Of a stretch of 64,000 nt of DNA, positions 9,502 through 22,685 are shown in pieces. The notes under the pieces were generated by a model. That model did no database searches, had not been told where the DNA came from, and saw nothing but the letters and a program-made list of their open reading frames with translations. The DNA lies in assembly GCF_001640805.2 (NCBI RefSeq), contig NC_066843.1, forward strand, positions 414,079 through 478,078, in the 5' to 3' direction. The translations under genes were made by a program, and so were the position numbers. Within the stretch, counting starts at the first letter, position 1. Every line of letters begins with the position of its first letter. The DNA comes from Lates calcarifer (lineage: Eukaryota > Chordata > Actinopteri > Centropomidae).

Positions 9502-12127
9502 GTCTGCTGAGGAGGCTGCGACACAGGAGGAGAGAGACGGCGTTATAAACATCATCACAGCAGATGATGAAGGTGCTGAAAAGTTAACACAGAACCTACA
9601 GGGTGTTTCTGCATCTTTAGATCCACATATTGGTAAAAAACATATAGCACACACTGAACTGTCTCTGTGCTCTACAGCTGATCACAGACCAGACCTTAGA
9701 CCAGATCCTGCAGCTGTTTGAGCTGAAACAGGTTTGATCAACCAGATATAAAGTCTGTTCAGTGCTGCAGGACAAAGTTCATTACGCTCTGCTCCTGCAG
9801 ACATCTACCAATCTGTTCTCCTGACAACGTCCACTCACTGCAACTGAAGTTTCATTAAACTCCAGTTTGTGTTTGGACCCCCACAGGTTCAGGACGTCGA
9901 CGCAACGTGAGACACAGTCATCATGTCATTGATCACAAACTGATTCTCTTTGAAGGAAATAGAAAAAGCATTTCCTGAAGAAACTGCAGTGTGAATGCTG
10001 AGAACTGAGGCACTGCTGGAAATTGACAGAAAATTGCTGAAAAAACAGCTAAATACAGAAGCAAACCTCAGAAGCTCAAAGTGGAAAACAAGAGCTGAAG
10101 CATTCACTTGAAGCTGAAAATGTCGTAAAGGAGCTGAACGTTTTGATAGTTGGATGGATTCTGTAGCACAAAGTTTTCTCGGGATTAAAAGCAGCTGAAG
10201 CTTAAATAAACTGGCTCAGGAACAGTTTATATTTCTGCTGGACTGTGATGAGAAGCTTTTAATTTTGTTTCAGACGAGACCAGAGGAAATGTCAGATACT
10301 GATATGATACATCTGGTTCTCCCCCCACCTCACAGGTGAGTCTCATTTGATTGGTCTTGAAGGTCCCGCCCTTCCTCCTCTCTCATGTGAAATCTTTCCA
10401 TTATGTCTGACTCACTGACTGTGGATCCATCATGAGTTTTAACAGACAGGAGATCAGATTAAATTTCTCCTCATTAGAGAAACTTTGTAAAGCTGGATGT
10501 GGTTCTGCTGAGTGAGCGAATGTGAAATCAAAGCTGCCTGCGAGTCTGGATGTGGGTTTCTTCCATCCGCCTGAACCCAACAGCTGCTCAGGATTTTGGA
10601 CAAAGCTTCGTTGTGCCCGGCTGCCCTGCTTTCTAATTTTACTGCCCGCTGGTATCTGTTCGTGTGAAGCTGATACCCACTGATAGCAGGTGGCTGTGGC
10701 AGGAATTCAGGCTGAGAGAGCAGAAAACCCAGAGAGCTCCTGGAGACAGCAGAGTGGAGGGTCAGCAGCAGGCCACATGATCACAGCAGATAATTTTATA
10801 CCCCCAGAAACGTCAGGGGTGATGTTTCTGAGGGTGTAATTAAGATTCCAGGTCACATATCGAGCTTATGTTCTGCTGATTTATCAAACCCAGTCATGCA
10901 CCGGGTGGAGAGTCCTAAAATCTTGGAGTCCATTTTTGTCCTGTGATCTCCAAACATGAGGACCAGACTCTGAGGATATCTGATGTGGAGTTTGCAGCAC
11001 TGGTCAAATTAGTTTACGTGCTCCTCAGTTTGCCTGTGTTCATGTTGGTGAAGTTTGGTCTTTATTTGTGTGTGTTTTCTTTAACACTGTTTTGAGCTCT
11101 CAGAGCCACCGTACTCACAAGATTAGAGTTTTTAGGGGGTATAAGATTCTGTTAAAATGTTCTTGAACAAACTGCAGTTTTACCATCAAAATTCTGGAAA
11201 AAAACATGGCGAGAAATTTGTAATTTGGTGTCCTTGAACATGACACTCGCGACCTCTGACCTCTGACTCCTCCACTAATAAAGAGGGATCAGTGCACAGT
11301 TGAAAAACGAAACAACTGAAGGACGACCAGCCTCGGTCAACCAATCAGGACTGATGTGACTGAAGCAGGTGGGGGGTGGTTGAAGCACATGGAGCTCTGT
11401 CAGATCAGAGGCTGAATCTTCCTTCAGACATTTTAAATAATATTCAATCACTTAAAACATAAAGTCACGTAAAAAAAAAAATCATTCTTAATGTGATACT
11501 GAAGGATCCAGATAATTTAACTGTGTGATTTAACTTTGTAAGTTTGCACATGTTCATATCAGAGAGCATGGACAGTGAAGTAAACACTGACTGGAAACTG
11601 TTTCCAGTCTGATAGTTTTGGTTTGTTCAGGTTTAACTCTGGAGGTGAATGGTTTTTAGTTTTTGCTGCCAACAGCAGTCAATACGTTTAAAATGTTCAC
11701 ATCAGTCACATGTCAGCCTTTAAAACTGTTACTGTACATAATCTGAGCACTATATAGTAAAATATAAATATTTATAAATATAATCCAGACATCCTAAAAG
11801 GTTGTTCTGCAGCTAAACTCGTTTCTCTAGTTGAAAATGTTCTGAACTCTAATTTAAGCTCACAGAACAATCAGCATGTGATCATGTGACCATCTCAGTG
11901 CTGAACACACACATGTCCAGTTGTCTGCAGCCGTCCAGCATGTCATCGTAACACATGTAACTGCAGCACATAACCTCTAAAACTAACAACTCTGAGCTGC
12001 TCAGAAACTGATGGAGCAGAGAGTTGGGAATGTTCTTTATAGTTACACATTAAAAGTCAGTGTGATATTAAAAAAAAGACCAAAATTTCTTGAATTTCTG
12101 TGTGTGTGTGTGTGTGTTGATATCTAC
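9502..12127 (-). other. nme2 intron 1 (inferred)
   Basis: This is the stretch between the start-codon exon and the candidate non-coding exon 1. It holds no recognisable coding sequence or RNA gene. A second TGACCTCTGACC stretch is near 11250. It counts as intron only if the 12.13-12.2 kb exon is used. Confidence 0.45.
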
Positions 12128-12230
12128 CTTGGTTTGAGGAGTCGAGGAGAGCTAGTGAAGACGAGTTGCCGGCGGCGGGGAATGCGATCACCGAGGAAGA
12201 AGAGCCGGAGTGGAGCTCTATTTAAAGGCT
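12128..12230 (-). promoter_or_regulatory. nme2: Candidate nme2 TATA promoter and non-coding exon 1
   Basis: On the minus strand CCTTTAAATAG (plus 12218-12228) is a TATA-like box. It is preceded by a C-rich block (reverse complement of 12236-12272) and followed by a GC-rich leader containing CCCCGCCGCCGGCAAC. A splice donor then follows, AACCAAG before GTAGAT, with the exon ending at plus 12128. Transcription would start near 12190. The donor would join the acceptor about 17 nt upstream of the nme2 ATG. This matches the NME family habit of a non-coding first exon. It is inferred from signals only. Confidence 0.5.
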
Positions 12231-14800
12231 CCACTGTGGGGGAGGTGGGAGGTGGGAAGAGGTGGGGGTGGTCCAAATATGTAGATGTGTGTGTTGGTGT
12301 GATGGGGTTCAGGTTGTGTGCTTTAGACTATGTGAGGCTGAATCTGTGTCAGTGGTTGACAGATCTGTTCAATCATCCAGTGTGTGTGTGTTTGTAAGTC
12401 TATCTTTGTGAGGACCCACGTCTTCTCTTCCCACAGAGACACAAGGTGATACAAGGTTCAAGTTAGAGATTTGAATGGACTGACAGTTAGCTAAGCCCCA
12501 CCCCCTTGTGTTCCTCCTGTTGCTAACCTGAAAATCCATACACTCTAGAATGTTCCGCACACAGATTCATCATCAAAATTCTAGAATTTTAGAAACAACT
12601 GGTCTTTGATCGTAGACAGAAAAAACCAAAAGCAGCTTTTTTCTTTTTGTTGGTAACAGATTTGATCTGATGTAGGTAGCTAGCTCAGTAAGCTAACATT
12701 AGCTTCACTAGTTGATTGAAAAATCTTCTCTGACAGACTTCTTGATGTATCTGTGAGCCTCATTTTAAAACAAGAACCCTGTAAAAGTGTCCTGAACATG
12801 AACTTTATGGCTACACACATGACCCCATGCAAGCAGACTGAGGATAAACAGGTTCCACGTAAAAAGTCACCATCCTCACCTGTAGATGGTCTGTAGAAAT
12901 TCAGCAGCTGTGGTGCTGTGTTTCATTCTGTTGCCTGTGGAAACAGCTGTAGACAGTTCAGAAACTGTGGCGTTGTTAAAAGGAAATTTTAACTGCAAAA
13001 ATACATAAAATTAATATAATAATCTCAAGAACTTATACATTTAAACATGTGATTTAAAGGTAGCTTAACCACAGCAAAAATTGCATGAATTCCACTGGAA
13101 GTTAAAATCTGAGATGTCCACTACTGCGAGCTGCTAAGCGTTAGCTTGGGATTTGACTACTGCCTCATTTAGTTCTGTGGAATGAACAATTCTGAATTTT
13201 AACTCAGTTTTGCTTTTGCTTTTGCAGAAATGTCTATAAGTACTTTTCTTGCTTTCCTTACTTTTCTTGAGGACTGTTATGATACTTTGCTCCACTAAAT
13301 TTATTTGGCAGCTACACCTGCTGGTTACTTTGCAATTTTGATTACACATGCTTACACATTAATGCATAATTTAATGCTGACAGAGGCCATTCTGTCCTCA
13401 CAGTGGCTACTTTCTATACTAAAGGTACATTTTGCTGAAATATTAAAATACTGAGTACAGGACTTTTACTTGCAGTGGAATATTTTTGCTTTCACTTAAG
13501 GATTCTTTCACCACAGCTCCCCCCTACTGTGAAGTTAACAGGTGCATTATGTAAGTGGGGATAACTGTCTCTTTGCGCACGTGTTATATAAGACCTGAAA
13601 TTAGACACACACACACACCCACACACTCCTGCAGTCCTGCAAACACACTCTCAGACACTCTCTATTGTACGTGTCTTTAATCTGAGGCTCCAACCTTCAC
13701 CCTTCCCCCAAATTTGACCCTAAATATAAACCTTCTCCTAATCAGGGATGGAAACCGGTCCTCCTCTCAGGGGTACGCCGGTCCAGTCTGCAGTCCTTGG
13801 GGGGGATGCAGGGACCCTATCAGCTGAAATTAAAACACACACCCCCTGCTCACGCACACACTTGAGACTCTAACCCATCTTGTATTGCGATGCATTTGGA
13901 CCAGAGGAACCTGCAGAAACACAGCTGTGTGGCCTCTCCTGTTACTGATTCTACTTTGAAGGGAAACATCGACCAAATTTTAGCTAATGAAAAGACAGTT
14001 GGGATGCATAAAACTAACCAGTGTTTTAATCTCGTAATTTCTCTGCAGCAGTGGTTTGAAGAGAGAGTGCATGAAATAAATGTAGCTTAAAACCAAAGCG
14101 TTAATTTTATCTGCACAAGACACTCATGGCTGTATCTGCTGAGGAAGTTAAATGATTTTAGAGTGACTAAGTAAACTGGAGAAATGGTGTGTAAGAATCA
14201 GGTGTCAACGGTTTTATTTTCAACCTTTTCTGTAGAAATCTGAGTAACTGTAAGTTGCAGAGAATAGTAAATATAGCTGTAAAATTATGGGGAAGCTTCA
14301 GATGCAACCGAGTGAGAACTATGAAATGAAGGTAAAGAGCAAAACTTTCCATATAATAAGTAATCCTTCCCTCTGAACTGACACTTGGAGCTTTTACCGT
14401 CAGTGAGCAACAGTGAGAGCCACCAAAACAATGTTGTGCAAACACTCTGTAGCCAACTGGACGACAGATTCACAAAATGCAGTGTTTAACATGCTTAATA
14501 TCTAAATCCGTGCTTCTCTGACAGATCATCATGCCACCGCTGATGTTTGCTTTCTTTCTCTGTTTACACCTGTTCCGGCCACCTATTCTCTGGATCGGGT
14601 ATAATGGTGTGTGCCAGTTGTATTTGGAAGTCACAATTTCTGACCTCCAACATCAGATGTAAATGGAATGCAGCATAATTTTCTTCTGGTCTATCAGTAA
14701 GGTCTGGCTGTGCTTTAGTCCCCAGGTCCAATGCAACACAATTTATTTTATGGTTTCATAATTTTCCCCATTAAAACTGCTCTTAACTACCAATCAGATA
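12231..14800. other. Intergenic, upstream of nme2
   Basis: No gene is recognised. A short TG run is at 12379-12390. A sequence beginning TCTATCTTTGTGAGGACCCA near 12400 resembles a dispersed teleost repeat end, and a related ACATTGTGGGGACC palindrome occurs near 50955. Otherwise I see nothing. Confidence 0.45.
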
Positions 14801-14804
14801 CCAA

Positions 14805-15026
14805 TGAAATTATTTATATAGCACTTTTCTAGTCATATTGTCCACTCAGAGCTTTACTCTACTGGTCACATTCACCCATTCATGCAGCACTTGGTCTATA
14901 TATAGGACATTTGGGGTTCAGTATCTTGCCCAGGGATACTTCGGCATGCAGACTGGAGAAGCTGGGGATCGAACCACTGACCCTCCGATTAGTGTACGAC
15001 CCACTCTGCCTCCTGAGCCCACTACA
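14805..15026 (-). mobile_element. tRNA-derived SINE
   Basis: On the minus strand the head carries a tRNA-type A box (GGGCTCAGGAGGCAGAG, plus about 15005-15021) and a B box GGTTCGATCCC (plus 14965-14975), which together form a pol III internal promoter. A conserved body follows: CCAGTCTGCATGCCGAAGTA, then TGGGCAAGATACTGAACCCC. The 3' end near 14805-14840 is the tail GAAAAGTGCTATATAAATAA. It resembles a family scattered through many teleost genomes; the exact name is not assigned. Confidence 0.8.
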
Positions 15027-15245
15027 ACCGATGGATGTCCCCCCTCTCTGCTACAGGACATATTCCTCATACTGGAGTGTTTTTACACTGCAGTATCACC
15101 ACTTAAAAGGATCTGAATACTTGTTTTATCTCTTATCTTTGGAAACACCACAGCGCTGAGTGTGGGAAGGCTTGAGCGCGAGATAAAACTCAAACACACA
15201 CAAACAGAAAATGAGTGCGGGGCAGCGGTGTTGTTGTCCAGAGGT

Positions 15246-15251
15246 TTTATT
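15246..15251 (-). terminator. Strong minus-strand poly(A) signal of an unassigned transcript
   Basis: An AATAAA in the context CACTGAAATAAAACCTC is followed about 40-60 nt downstream by a U/GU-rich element, TTCTGTTTGTGTGTGTTTGA (plus 15189-15208). This is textbook cleavage-site architecture. The transcript that ends here would be a minus-strand RNA. The nearest upstream minus-strand gene is rapgefl1, whose stop codon is 7.5 kb away. Confidence 0.5.
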
Positions 15252-17109
15252 TCAGTGTCTGTAGTGTGACAGCAGAGGGAGCAGAGGTCTGCTGGAGATG
15301 GGCCCAGACTCAGAACCAGTTCTTTCAATCATTTTAGCTGGACTTCAGTTCACAAACTTCCCACGAATGAACACTTCAACCTCAGTTAGATTCAGTATAG
15401 TCAATAACTTTCCAGTAACTTGATTCTCCCTGTCTTTCCTTTTTTAACATTTTTTAGATAAATTTGTTTGTACTTTTTTCCATTCAAATCACTTCGTTGG
15501 TCAGTGATAGAGATTTGTCACCTATCTCGGTGGATTTCCAAAACAAATTTTAAGGAGAACATTTCTACCAGACATGCATGTTAAAGTGCATTACTACGCA
15601 GATTATCAGACCAGCTGTTAAGGAAAAAATAAATCTGAAAAAATAATTTTAATTTTATGACAGTAAATTGGACCAGAAAAGTTGCAATATTATGCAGAAC
15701 AAAATATTGCTTGCACTGTAATTATTTAGTACTAAAACTTGTTTAATGTAAAATTACAACTTTATCTCCTTTTTCTTGCTATAATTACAACCTTTCTTAA
15801 TGAATCCCTTATACTTATTAGTATTTTGTAAATTTGTATGAAAAGTTTAAACAATTCTTGAAATATTTTTAGTTTTTCTCAAATTACAACTTAACTTTAA
15901 AATGAAATATTTGAACTGTTTTGTGACAATGACAATTTAATCTCTCAACACTATGACTTGTCTTTTGTAAAATTATTCTTGAAATATTAACTTTTTTTGC
16001 ACAATTGTAACATTATTCTAAAACACACAGATTTACATCATAGTATTATGACATATTTCTCAAATATTACTTTATTTTTGAAAAATAATTTCGACTTTAT
16101 TGTCAAAATTTCAAGATTTTATTTTCCCACAACAGTTGCTATAATACTCCATCATATGTTACAATACTCTGTACTAGTTCCTGAAGTTTTGTTTTTGTTG
16201 TGTTTGTCCAGAATATTTTGTAATACAACACCAACCTTCCAGGCCGCGCTCCATGCCAGACCTCTGCTCCAATCACATCAACTGTCTGACGTTCACAGAA
16301 ATAAGGACTCGTATCGATGTAAACAACCACTTCTGTACAAAAAAAAACAAAACAAACAGAAACAATCCCAAGCTTTAGATAGAAAACAAGAGAACAATCC
16401 AACTGAAGAAATTTAACTGTACAATTCATAAACTCATATATTCATCATTATTTCTGTCTTTGTCTGTTGTCACTGTACACGTTCTTACTTCTACAAATAA
16501 AAAACACCAAATCAAATATTTCTCCTTGAGTTTGTGTCACTCTCTCTCTCAGCTCATACATAAAATAGAGTCTTCGTTAGTATTTGCCTATTTACAGGGT
16601 TGCAATATACACATTTTAATTTTTTCAGTGTTTTCTTACAGGCGACACAGCGGGCAGCTTCGACCCAAGAGGCCGCCCACGTTCCGAAATTATGGATCCC
16701 AGCAGAAGTACAGGGCTGTGATCGGTTCTGGAAAGCTTGGAGGTTTGGGCAGTTTAATGTTGAGACTGGTTTTGTTTGGGTTCAGATTAGAGACACTTCA
16801 GGTTTAGGACTTCTGTTTCTGCCCAGAATTATGGTGGGATCCATAATAAAGCGCTCAACACCCAGGAAGTGGTCCTGAGAGAGCCACTGGCAGACTAGTG
16901 ATGATGTCATCTTCGCTGGGTTTCATGTTTTGTACCCGACCAAACCGCGACAAACATCTCTGCCTCAACAAGACCTTTAATATCAAATACAGAGTCGATG
17001 AAAACTCCTTTTGTTCTCAGACTAAGAACAGCAGAATTCACATTATTCTTCAAATGAGTCACTCTCAACTAGGAACATGGGAAACTAAATCAGGTGTCTC
17101 TTTGACTGG

Positions 17110-17640
17110 TGGTTTGGGGATTTGAAGTTGAGTTTCTGAACATTTGAACTGGAGTTCTTGAGAGTTCAAATGTGTTCATGGAATTCGATTCTTGAAATAT
17201 AAACTTAAACGTGTGATTTGGGAGAATAAACTTGTGTTGAGTTAAAACCTGAACTTGTGTTCTTGGAGGTTTGTGGAGCTTGTGTTGTTGGAAATCCCAA
17301 ATGGAATTCAAACTCTTAAAGGGACAATTGGTAATTTTTTTGCAACATGGTTTCTTGCCAGGAGCAGATGGTGGTGATGGTTGCTTACTGAGAGCTTAGT
17401 TTAAAATACAAGAGGTTAGAGGTTAATGCTAATGTTGGCTATGTAACGATGGCAAAACTTGCACTTTAAGAATACCAGTTCAAACTCATCTTTGACAAAG
17501 CTCAGACTTCCATATTCTTGCAAATTTGAACTCGAACTCCTGCTTTGAGAAGTTCAAACTCATATTATTGGGGGTTTGAACACGAACTAGTGGTCTTTAC
17601 AGTTCAAACTCATCTTCTTGGGAGTTCTTGGAATCTGTTC
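17110..17640. repeat. Degenerate repeats of a GTTCAAACTCATCTTCTTGG motif
   Basis: At least eight diverged copies of a motif near AGTTCAAACTCATCTTCTTG occur in both orientations, split by an inserted segment at about 17318-17465 whose ends read AAAGGGACAA and CACTTTAAG. Spacing is irregular, so this is old local duplication rather than a clean tandem array. Confidence 0.4.
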
Positions 17641-19386
17641 TGAGAACAAAAAGGTTTCAAAACTCTATATTTGATGTAAGGTTTTGTCAAACTGGAGAAG
17701 TTTTGCAGGTTGTGTCCCGTCCAGAACCAGACAACTTCAGCTCACACATCATGCTCCTCAAAGTCTGAGTCACTGTAAAAGATCTGTGAGGAGAATTTGG
17801 GATATATATGAGGTTTTAATTCAAAATCAATCAAAGGAAAATGTTGAACTGCTCCTTTATAGCAGGTATATTTTCTGGTAAAATTACTAGTTACAGGTGA
17901 AAGAGAAGGATCTTCTGTTTGAAACTTGTTACACGGCTTCCATAAAGACCCATTATTACCATAAAAGCTTGGTTAAGTTTTCTGGCCTGAATACTTGACC
18001 CCCCAGACTCCAGAGACGTTAACTAGATACAATGGAGATGGACAGTTTTCCTCTGTGTGAGCAGTTGGACTTGTTTCTGGACGGGATCAGCCTCACTGAG
18101 CTTTTACAAACAGGATGTTATGGTACAGATGGAGGATGATAAAGTCTCACCAGCCACCAGAGCTGAGCACAGACATATTCTTTCAAACACACGTTTACAC
18201 TTTCAGATAAATTTTACAAACACATGAACCGTCCTGATGCACTGAAGAGTTTCAATCCATCCGCAAAGAAAGATACTGGATAAAATATTTAACTTACAGG
18301 AACTTAATGTAAACAGTCATGTCACTATATATAATGAAGACATTTCGCTCTGAATAATTTTTTTCATATAAACTATGACTTTTTTCCTCTAAATTATAAA
18401 TTAATTTTATTTTCTATAACCATTACATCTATTCCCAAAATCTCTAGGATTGTGAGCTGTGAAGCAGCTACAGCAGAAATTAATTAAAAAAATTAAAAAT
18501 GTACAATATACAAAACATATTGGACTGAAACTCTTCAATGCACAACAACAAAAAAAACCTCCATCATAATCATTTTGTCTTGGGTTGAGTCTCAAAGTCT
18601 TATTCTCTTAAACTAGGAAAATAGTCTATCTCTAAAATAAAAAGTTCCTTGACGCATGCTATATGTTTAAAGTTCAAACTCTGCCTCTGTCTACCAGGTG
18701 TGCATTAGAAAACACTTGATTTAACTTTAGGACTCAATGACTTCAGACGGAGGTTTTTTTTGTTTTGTTTTGGGTTTTTTTTTACACCGTACACGGCTCT
18801 GAATCATTGATCTATCGCTCAGAAACTAAAACAAAGTTTCAGTGTGGCCAAACTGGACTCAGATCTGGTGGTGATCACAACGTAAAACAACAACTCTGTA
18901 AATTTCTATTATTATAGTAAATATGACTGAAGTGAGATCAGCTGTACAAACACAGAACCAATTGATCGCAAACACAACTGGACTCAACTTAACTGAACTC
19001 TACTGAAAATTGAGAATAAAGAGTAAACAAAACCTCTCTGTGTCTCTGAGCCCTGAGGTTTGGCAAAAGTGCTTCGTTGATGCGAGAAGTTGACCAACCA
19101 GCTTCACTTCCTGTCGCTCTGTTATTGCCTCGGACCTCCACCCACCAATCCACCAAACCAACCAATGGGAGGGCAGCTCTGTAGGGGCCGTTCAGGTCTG
19201 TCCTTTAAAGCCGATTGGTCCTTCAGATGTGACAGCAGTGAGATCCCAAATGCTGAGAAAATAAAGTTTTCCTGTCGCCTCTTATATGTTTGTATTGATC
19301 TCTCCAGTATGATGTCGTCCTGTAAACTCAGCTGACTGGGATCATGTGATCATCAGTTCAATCAGCTTATGGTCGCTCTCACTTTC

Positions 19387-20132
19387 TTAAAGGACTATAC
19401 CTGTGGGTTTTTTTTGCATGTTTTTGCCCATTTTCTCCAACGCTCACAAACATCATAACCAATTGTTTACCCAAAAACAGACTGAAGTGTTTCAGATTTT
19501 AGAAAGAGTTTTTACATCTTTCAGAAAACCAGTTTTCAATGTGCACAGATATTTTTCTTTCTAAAGGAAGCAGCAGTCTGTAGCAATTTGTTGATGCACA
19601 ATGTGATTATGTTTTTGAGAAACTGATGCTATATTTTTACCTCCTCAAACAACTTTACAGGTTTGGTGTGAGCCAGCACATTTCTCCAAGTAGTCTATAA
19701 ATAAGGTGGAATCAGCTGCACCTCTGTGGCACTGAACTTCCTGCCAGTCTCCCAGAAGCAAAGTTGAGAAAAAGAATAACCTCAGAAGGTGAGAGGGAAC
19801 TGTCACATGAGAGACTTCCAACAAAGCAACTTTTTCCTATAAGATTACAGCTTTATCTCGAAATACTAAAACATACTTTTTAAAATATTACACCTGTTCT
19901 CATTATGTTGAGGTTTGTGAGCAAAGAGAAGTGATTATGAACTGACTGACTGCAAGTTTACAAACTATGCAAGTTGATGTTTCTAGAAATGAACATCTAT
20001 GGATGCCTGGAGGAAACTAACCAGTGTTCAAAATTGTAAAACACTTTGTTTGTGGTTTGGAAAACAGCTGCATTGCTCATGATGTGTAGTAAACGGGGTA
20101 AAACATGCAAAAACAGCGGTATAGTCCCTTAA
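19387..20132. mobile_element. TTAA-flanked inverted-repeat DNA element (738 bp)
   Basis: The left end, 19391, reads AGGACTATACC; the right end, read inward from 20128, is GGGACTATACC. The match continues imperfectly for about 35 bp (TTTTTGCATGTTTT in both). Exact TTAA duplications sit at 19387-19390 and 20129-20132. TTAA target use is the hallmark of piggyBac-type elements. There is no transposase; this is a non-autonomous copy. Confidence 0.65.
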
Positions 20133-21870
20133 AGTGAATGCGATGTGAATTCTGATCATAAAACACCATGAGAGACATTTAATGATAATATTCATCATTA
20201 AAGTCCTTAAACAAAAAGCAGAAAAGACTGAAACAGTCTGATCACGTCTTCAGACTGAAACTAAAACTATGTTCGGTAGAAAACCAGCATCTACACACTC
20301 TCATCCAGCGAGGAAAGTCCAACATCTTGATCATCCTCCACTTACACAGTGTGATTAAGTCCCAAAATGTCCACAAGTCCGTCACAGACACTCACTCAGT
20401 CAGTGAATACGCCATCACTGTTTTAGGTTAAATCCTGGAGGAATCTGGGGCGTTCAGATAAAGAAACAAGTTCTTGATTGCTCTGTTTGAAATATGGCAG
20501 CTGATGCAAACCACTAATCAGAGGTCAGAGGTCAGCCAAACAGCCCTTACCACTGATGTAAACCATGGACACAATCAACTATAACTGTGAGTTCAGTTAC
20601 AGGTCCACCACATGGTCCTTTGTGTCCTTTATTTGATGTAAAAGAGTTCAGTACTTTGATGGAAAAATATATTCAGTCATGAAATCCAGACGACAGATTT
20701 CTGAGTGCAGGAGTCTCAGGTGTAAACTCATATTCAGAAGTTACAGTTTAAAAAGTGGTGTCATCAAAATTCGACTGGCTCCACCTGCACGAAAACTGGT
20801 TTAGTGTCATGATTTATTTCTTTTCCGGTTGTTCCTGCATGTTCTTTAAGAAAAGATCCTGGTGAACAAACCGACTGCTGCACAGTGTTCGTCTTTGAAA
20901 GATTTCATCAGTAAAAGAATCACTTGTCTGCCGGCGTTTTTACATCCTCAGGTTGGAACATTTTTCTCCGTCTGCATGTTGTTGTTCAGAGATGTTAACA
21001 GCTTCTGTTCGTCCTTGCTCGGCTTTTGGCTATAATTTTAACACGTCCAGTTCAGTTTCAAACCTGTAACCCATCAGGATTTGATCAACCAGTATGATGT
21101 GTTGTTGAGCAACTGCAACCTATTGTTACTCATAACACCCTTCTTTGTGTAGATAAACAGAGATGCTTACTGGCTGAAGTACTGTATTGGCCTGAATATA
21201 AGGCAACGGCTGCTTTTGGAAAAAAGACTTGAAGATATGAAGCACTTTTAGACTAAACTGTTTGTCCGAAGAGAAAGTCCTGATTCTTTAAACCTTTTCT
21301 CATGTAAAACAGAAACCGTAAATAAAACCATATGCGTAGAACAGATCATTCTCATTCTCTGCTGTCAGACTGTTGGATCGTCTGAATAATTTCCTCTGAC
21401 TGTCATCATCTTTTTGTCTGTTGGAGCTCCCCAATGTGACAATCGATGAAAAGTGTAATTTTTGACTGTTTCACAGATGATTCATGACTCATCTAGCTCT
21501 GCTCTATAGGCCCAAAAATGTGGAAACCCACTGAGGCTTTTGACACATCCATGATTTCCATTTGTGAGAAATCGATTTCCTCCAAAAACACTTGGCTTCA
21601 TAAACACTTTTAGTGTTGACAGAGTCTATAAATGGCATTAGAGAAACTTGAAAACAACAGCAACTAATGATTACTTTTATTATTGATTAATCTGCAGATT
21701 ATTTTCTCAATTGATCGATTAAACGCTTTTAGTGTTAAAGTGTGTTAGTGTTAAATTTAGTGTTAGTGTTAAATAGTAACACTGGAAAAAATGTATACGT
21801 TGTCTTGTCTTTGGGCCGAAGACAAGATGGAGCATAAACGACAAGGTGGAAGCTGTTTTGAGGAGATCAA

Positions 21871-21897
21871 AGGTCAAAGGTCAAAGGTCAAAGGTCA
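21871..21897 (+). promoter_or_regulatory. Four AGGTCA half-sites in DR1 spacing
   Basis: Exact AGGTCA hexamers start at 21871, 21878, 21885 and 21892, each separated by one A. This is three overlapping consensus DR1 elements (HNF4, PPAR/RXR, RXR). It sits about 0.9 kb past the rapgefl1 stop codon. It may instead be a 7-bp tandem repeat with no function. Confidence 0.5.
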
Positions 21898-22679
21898 ACA
21901 GGTGTCAGTCAGGTGGTCAGATTGTCTCTAGTCTGATTGGTCAGCCGCCACAGGAAGAGGGAAAAGAGGGCGGGAAAGTGCAGAAAATGACAAAAACAGG
22001 TGTAACCGTTGGGTCAAAGAAGAGTCCAGAGTTCTTGGACGTCCAACAGCTTCTCGAAGATTCATTTCCTCTTCCTCACTGATGTCCTGTTTCACCTCTG
22101 ACCTGGTTTATTTCACTCAGACACAACAAAGCTGAGATTTCAGAGGAGCAATGTGTCTCAAACTGGACCTTTTTTTGATGCCCTTAGGATGTCATGAACA
22201 GATCTTGGACCTTTTCCTCGCTGTAGGTTCCTGAACGCTCAAAGCAGACATTTACGAACATTTCAAGAGAGTTCCACGTTGATGAACGCCAGGCCTTTGG
22301 GATAAAACGTCCGTCACAGACTGAAGACGATCTGTCGAGGTTTAACTGCGAACTCTGACTGGATTGTGAACTGAAAACGTCTCCGTGTGTTTTCACGTGA
22401 CAAGTTTTTGGCTGCTGGCAGTGTTTGGACTGGACAGCTGCTGATGGAGGGATGAGGAAGGAAGAGGAGGAGGAGGAAGCTGCAAAGGGAGGAAATGGAG
22501 AAAATGAAGGGAATCTAGGCAGACAGTCAGAATCATGGAGGGAGGATAAATTTTTCTTTTATCTATTTGAGGATGAAGAGGAGGAGAAGATTTTGAAGAT
22601 TTTTCCAGACCCAGCTCCTTCCCTCTCTTCTCTCCTCTCTCCTTCTACCTGAACATCCTTTCATCCTTTGTTTCTTTGC

Positions 22680-22685
22680 TTTATT
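22680..22685 (-). terminator. Proximal rapgefl1 poly(A) signal candidate
   Basis: A minus-strand AATAAA lies about 113 nt past the rapgefl1 stop codon. A second copy is at 22107-22112. Which one is used cannot be told from the sequence. Confidence 0.4.

Noticed and set aside
14965..15021. A free-standing tRNA gene on the minus strand
   Set aside because: A and B boxes are present, but no cloverleaf or acceptor stem closes and the body continues as SINE sequence.
14838..15159. Plus-strand frames of 92 and 82 residues
   Set aside because: They are antisense readings of the tRNA-derived SINE.
16139..16429. 96-residue minus-strand frame with a VDVIGAEVWHG segment
   Set aside because: I found no recognisable family, the ATG is in AT-rich sequence and only about 90 bases look exon-like. 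Kept as a finding, not as a gene.
22425..22652. Acidic, Glu-rich 75-residue plus-strand frame
   Set aside because: It arises from GAGGAG simple repeats antisense to the rapgefl1 3' region.
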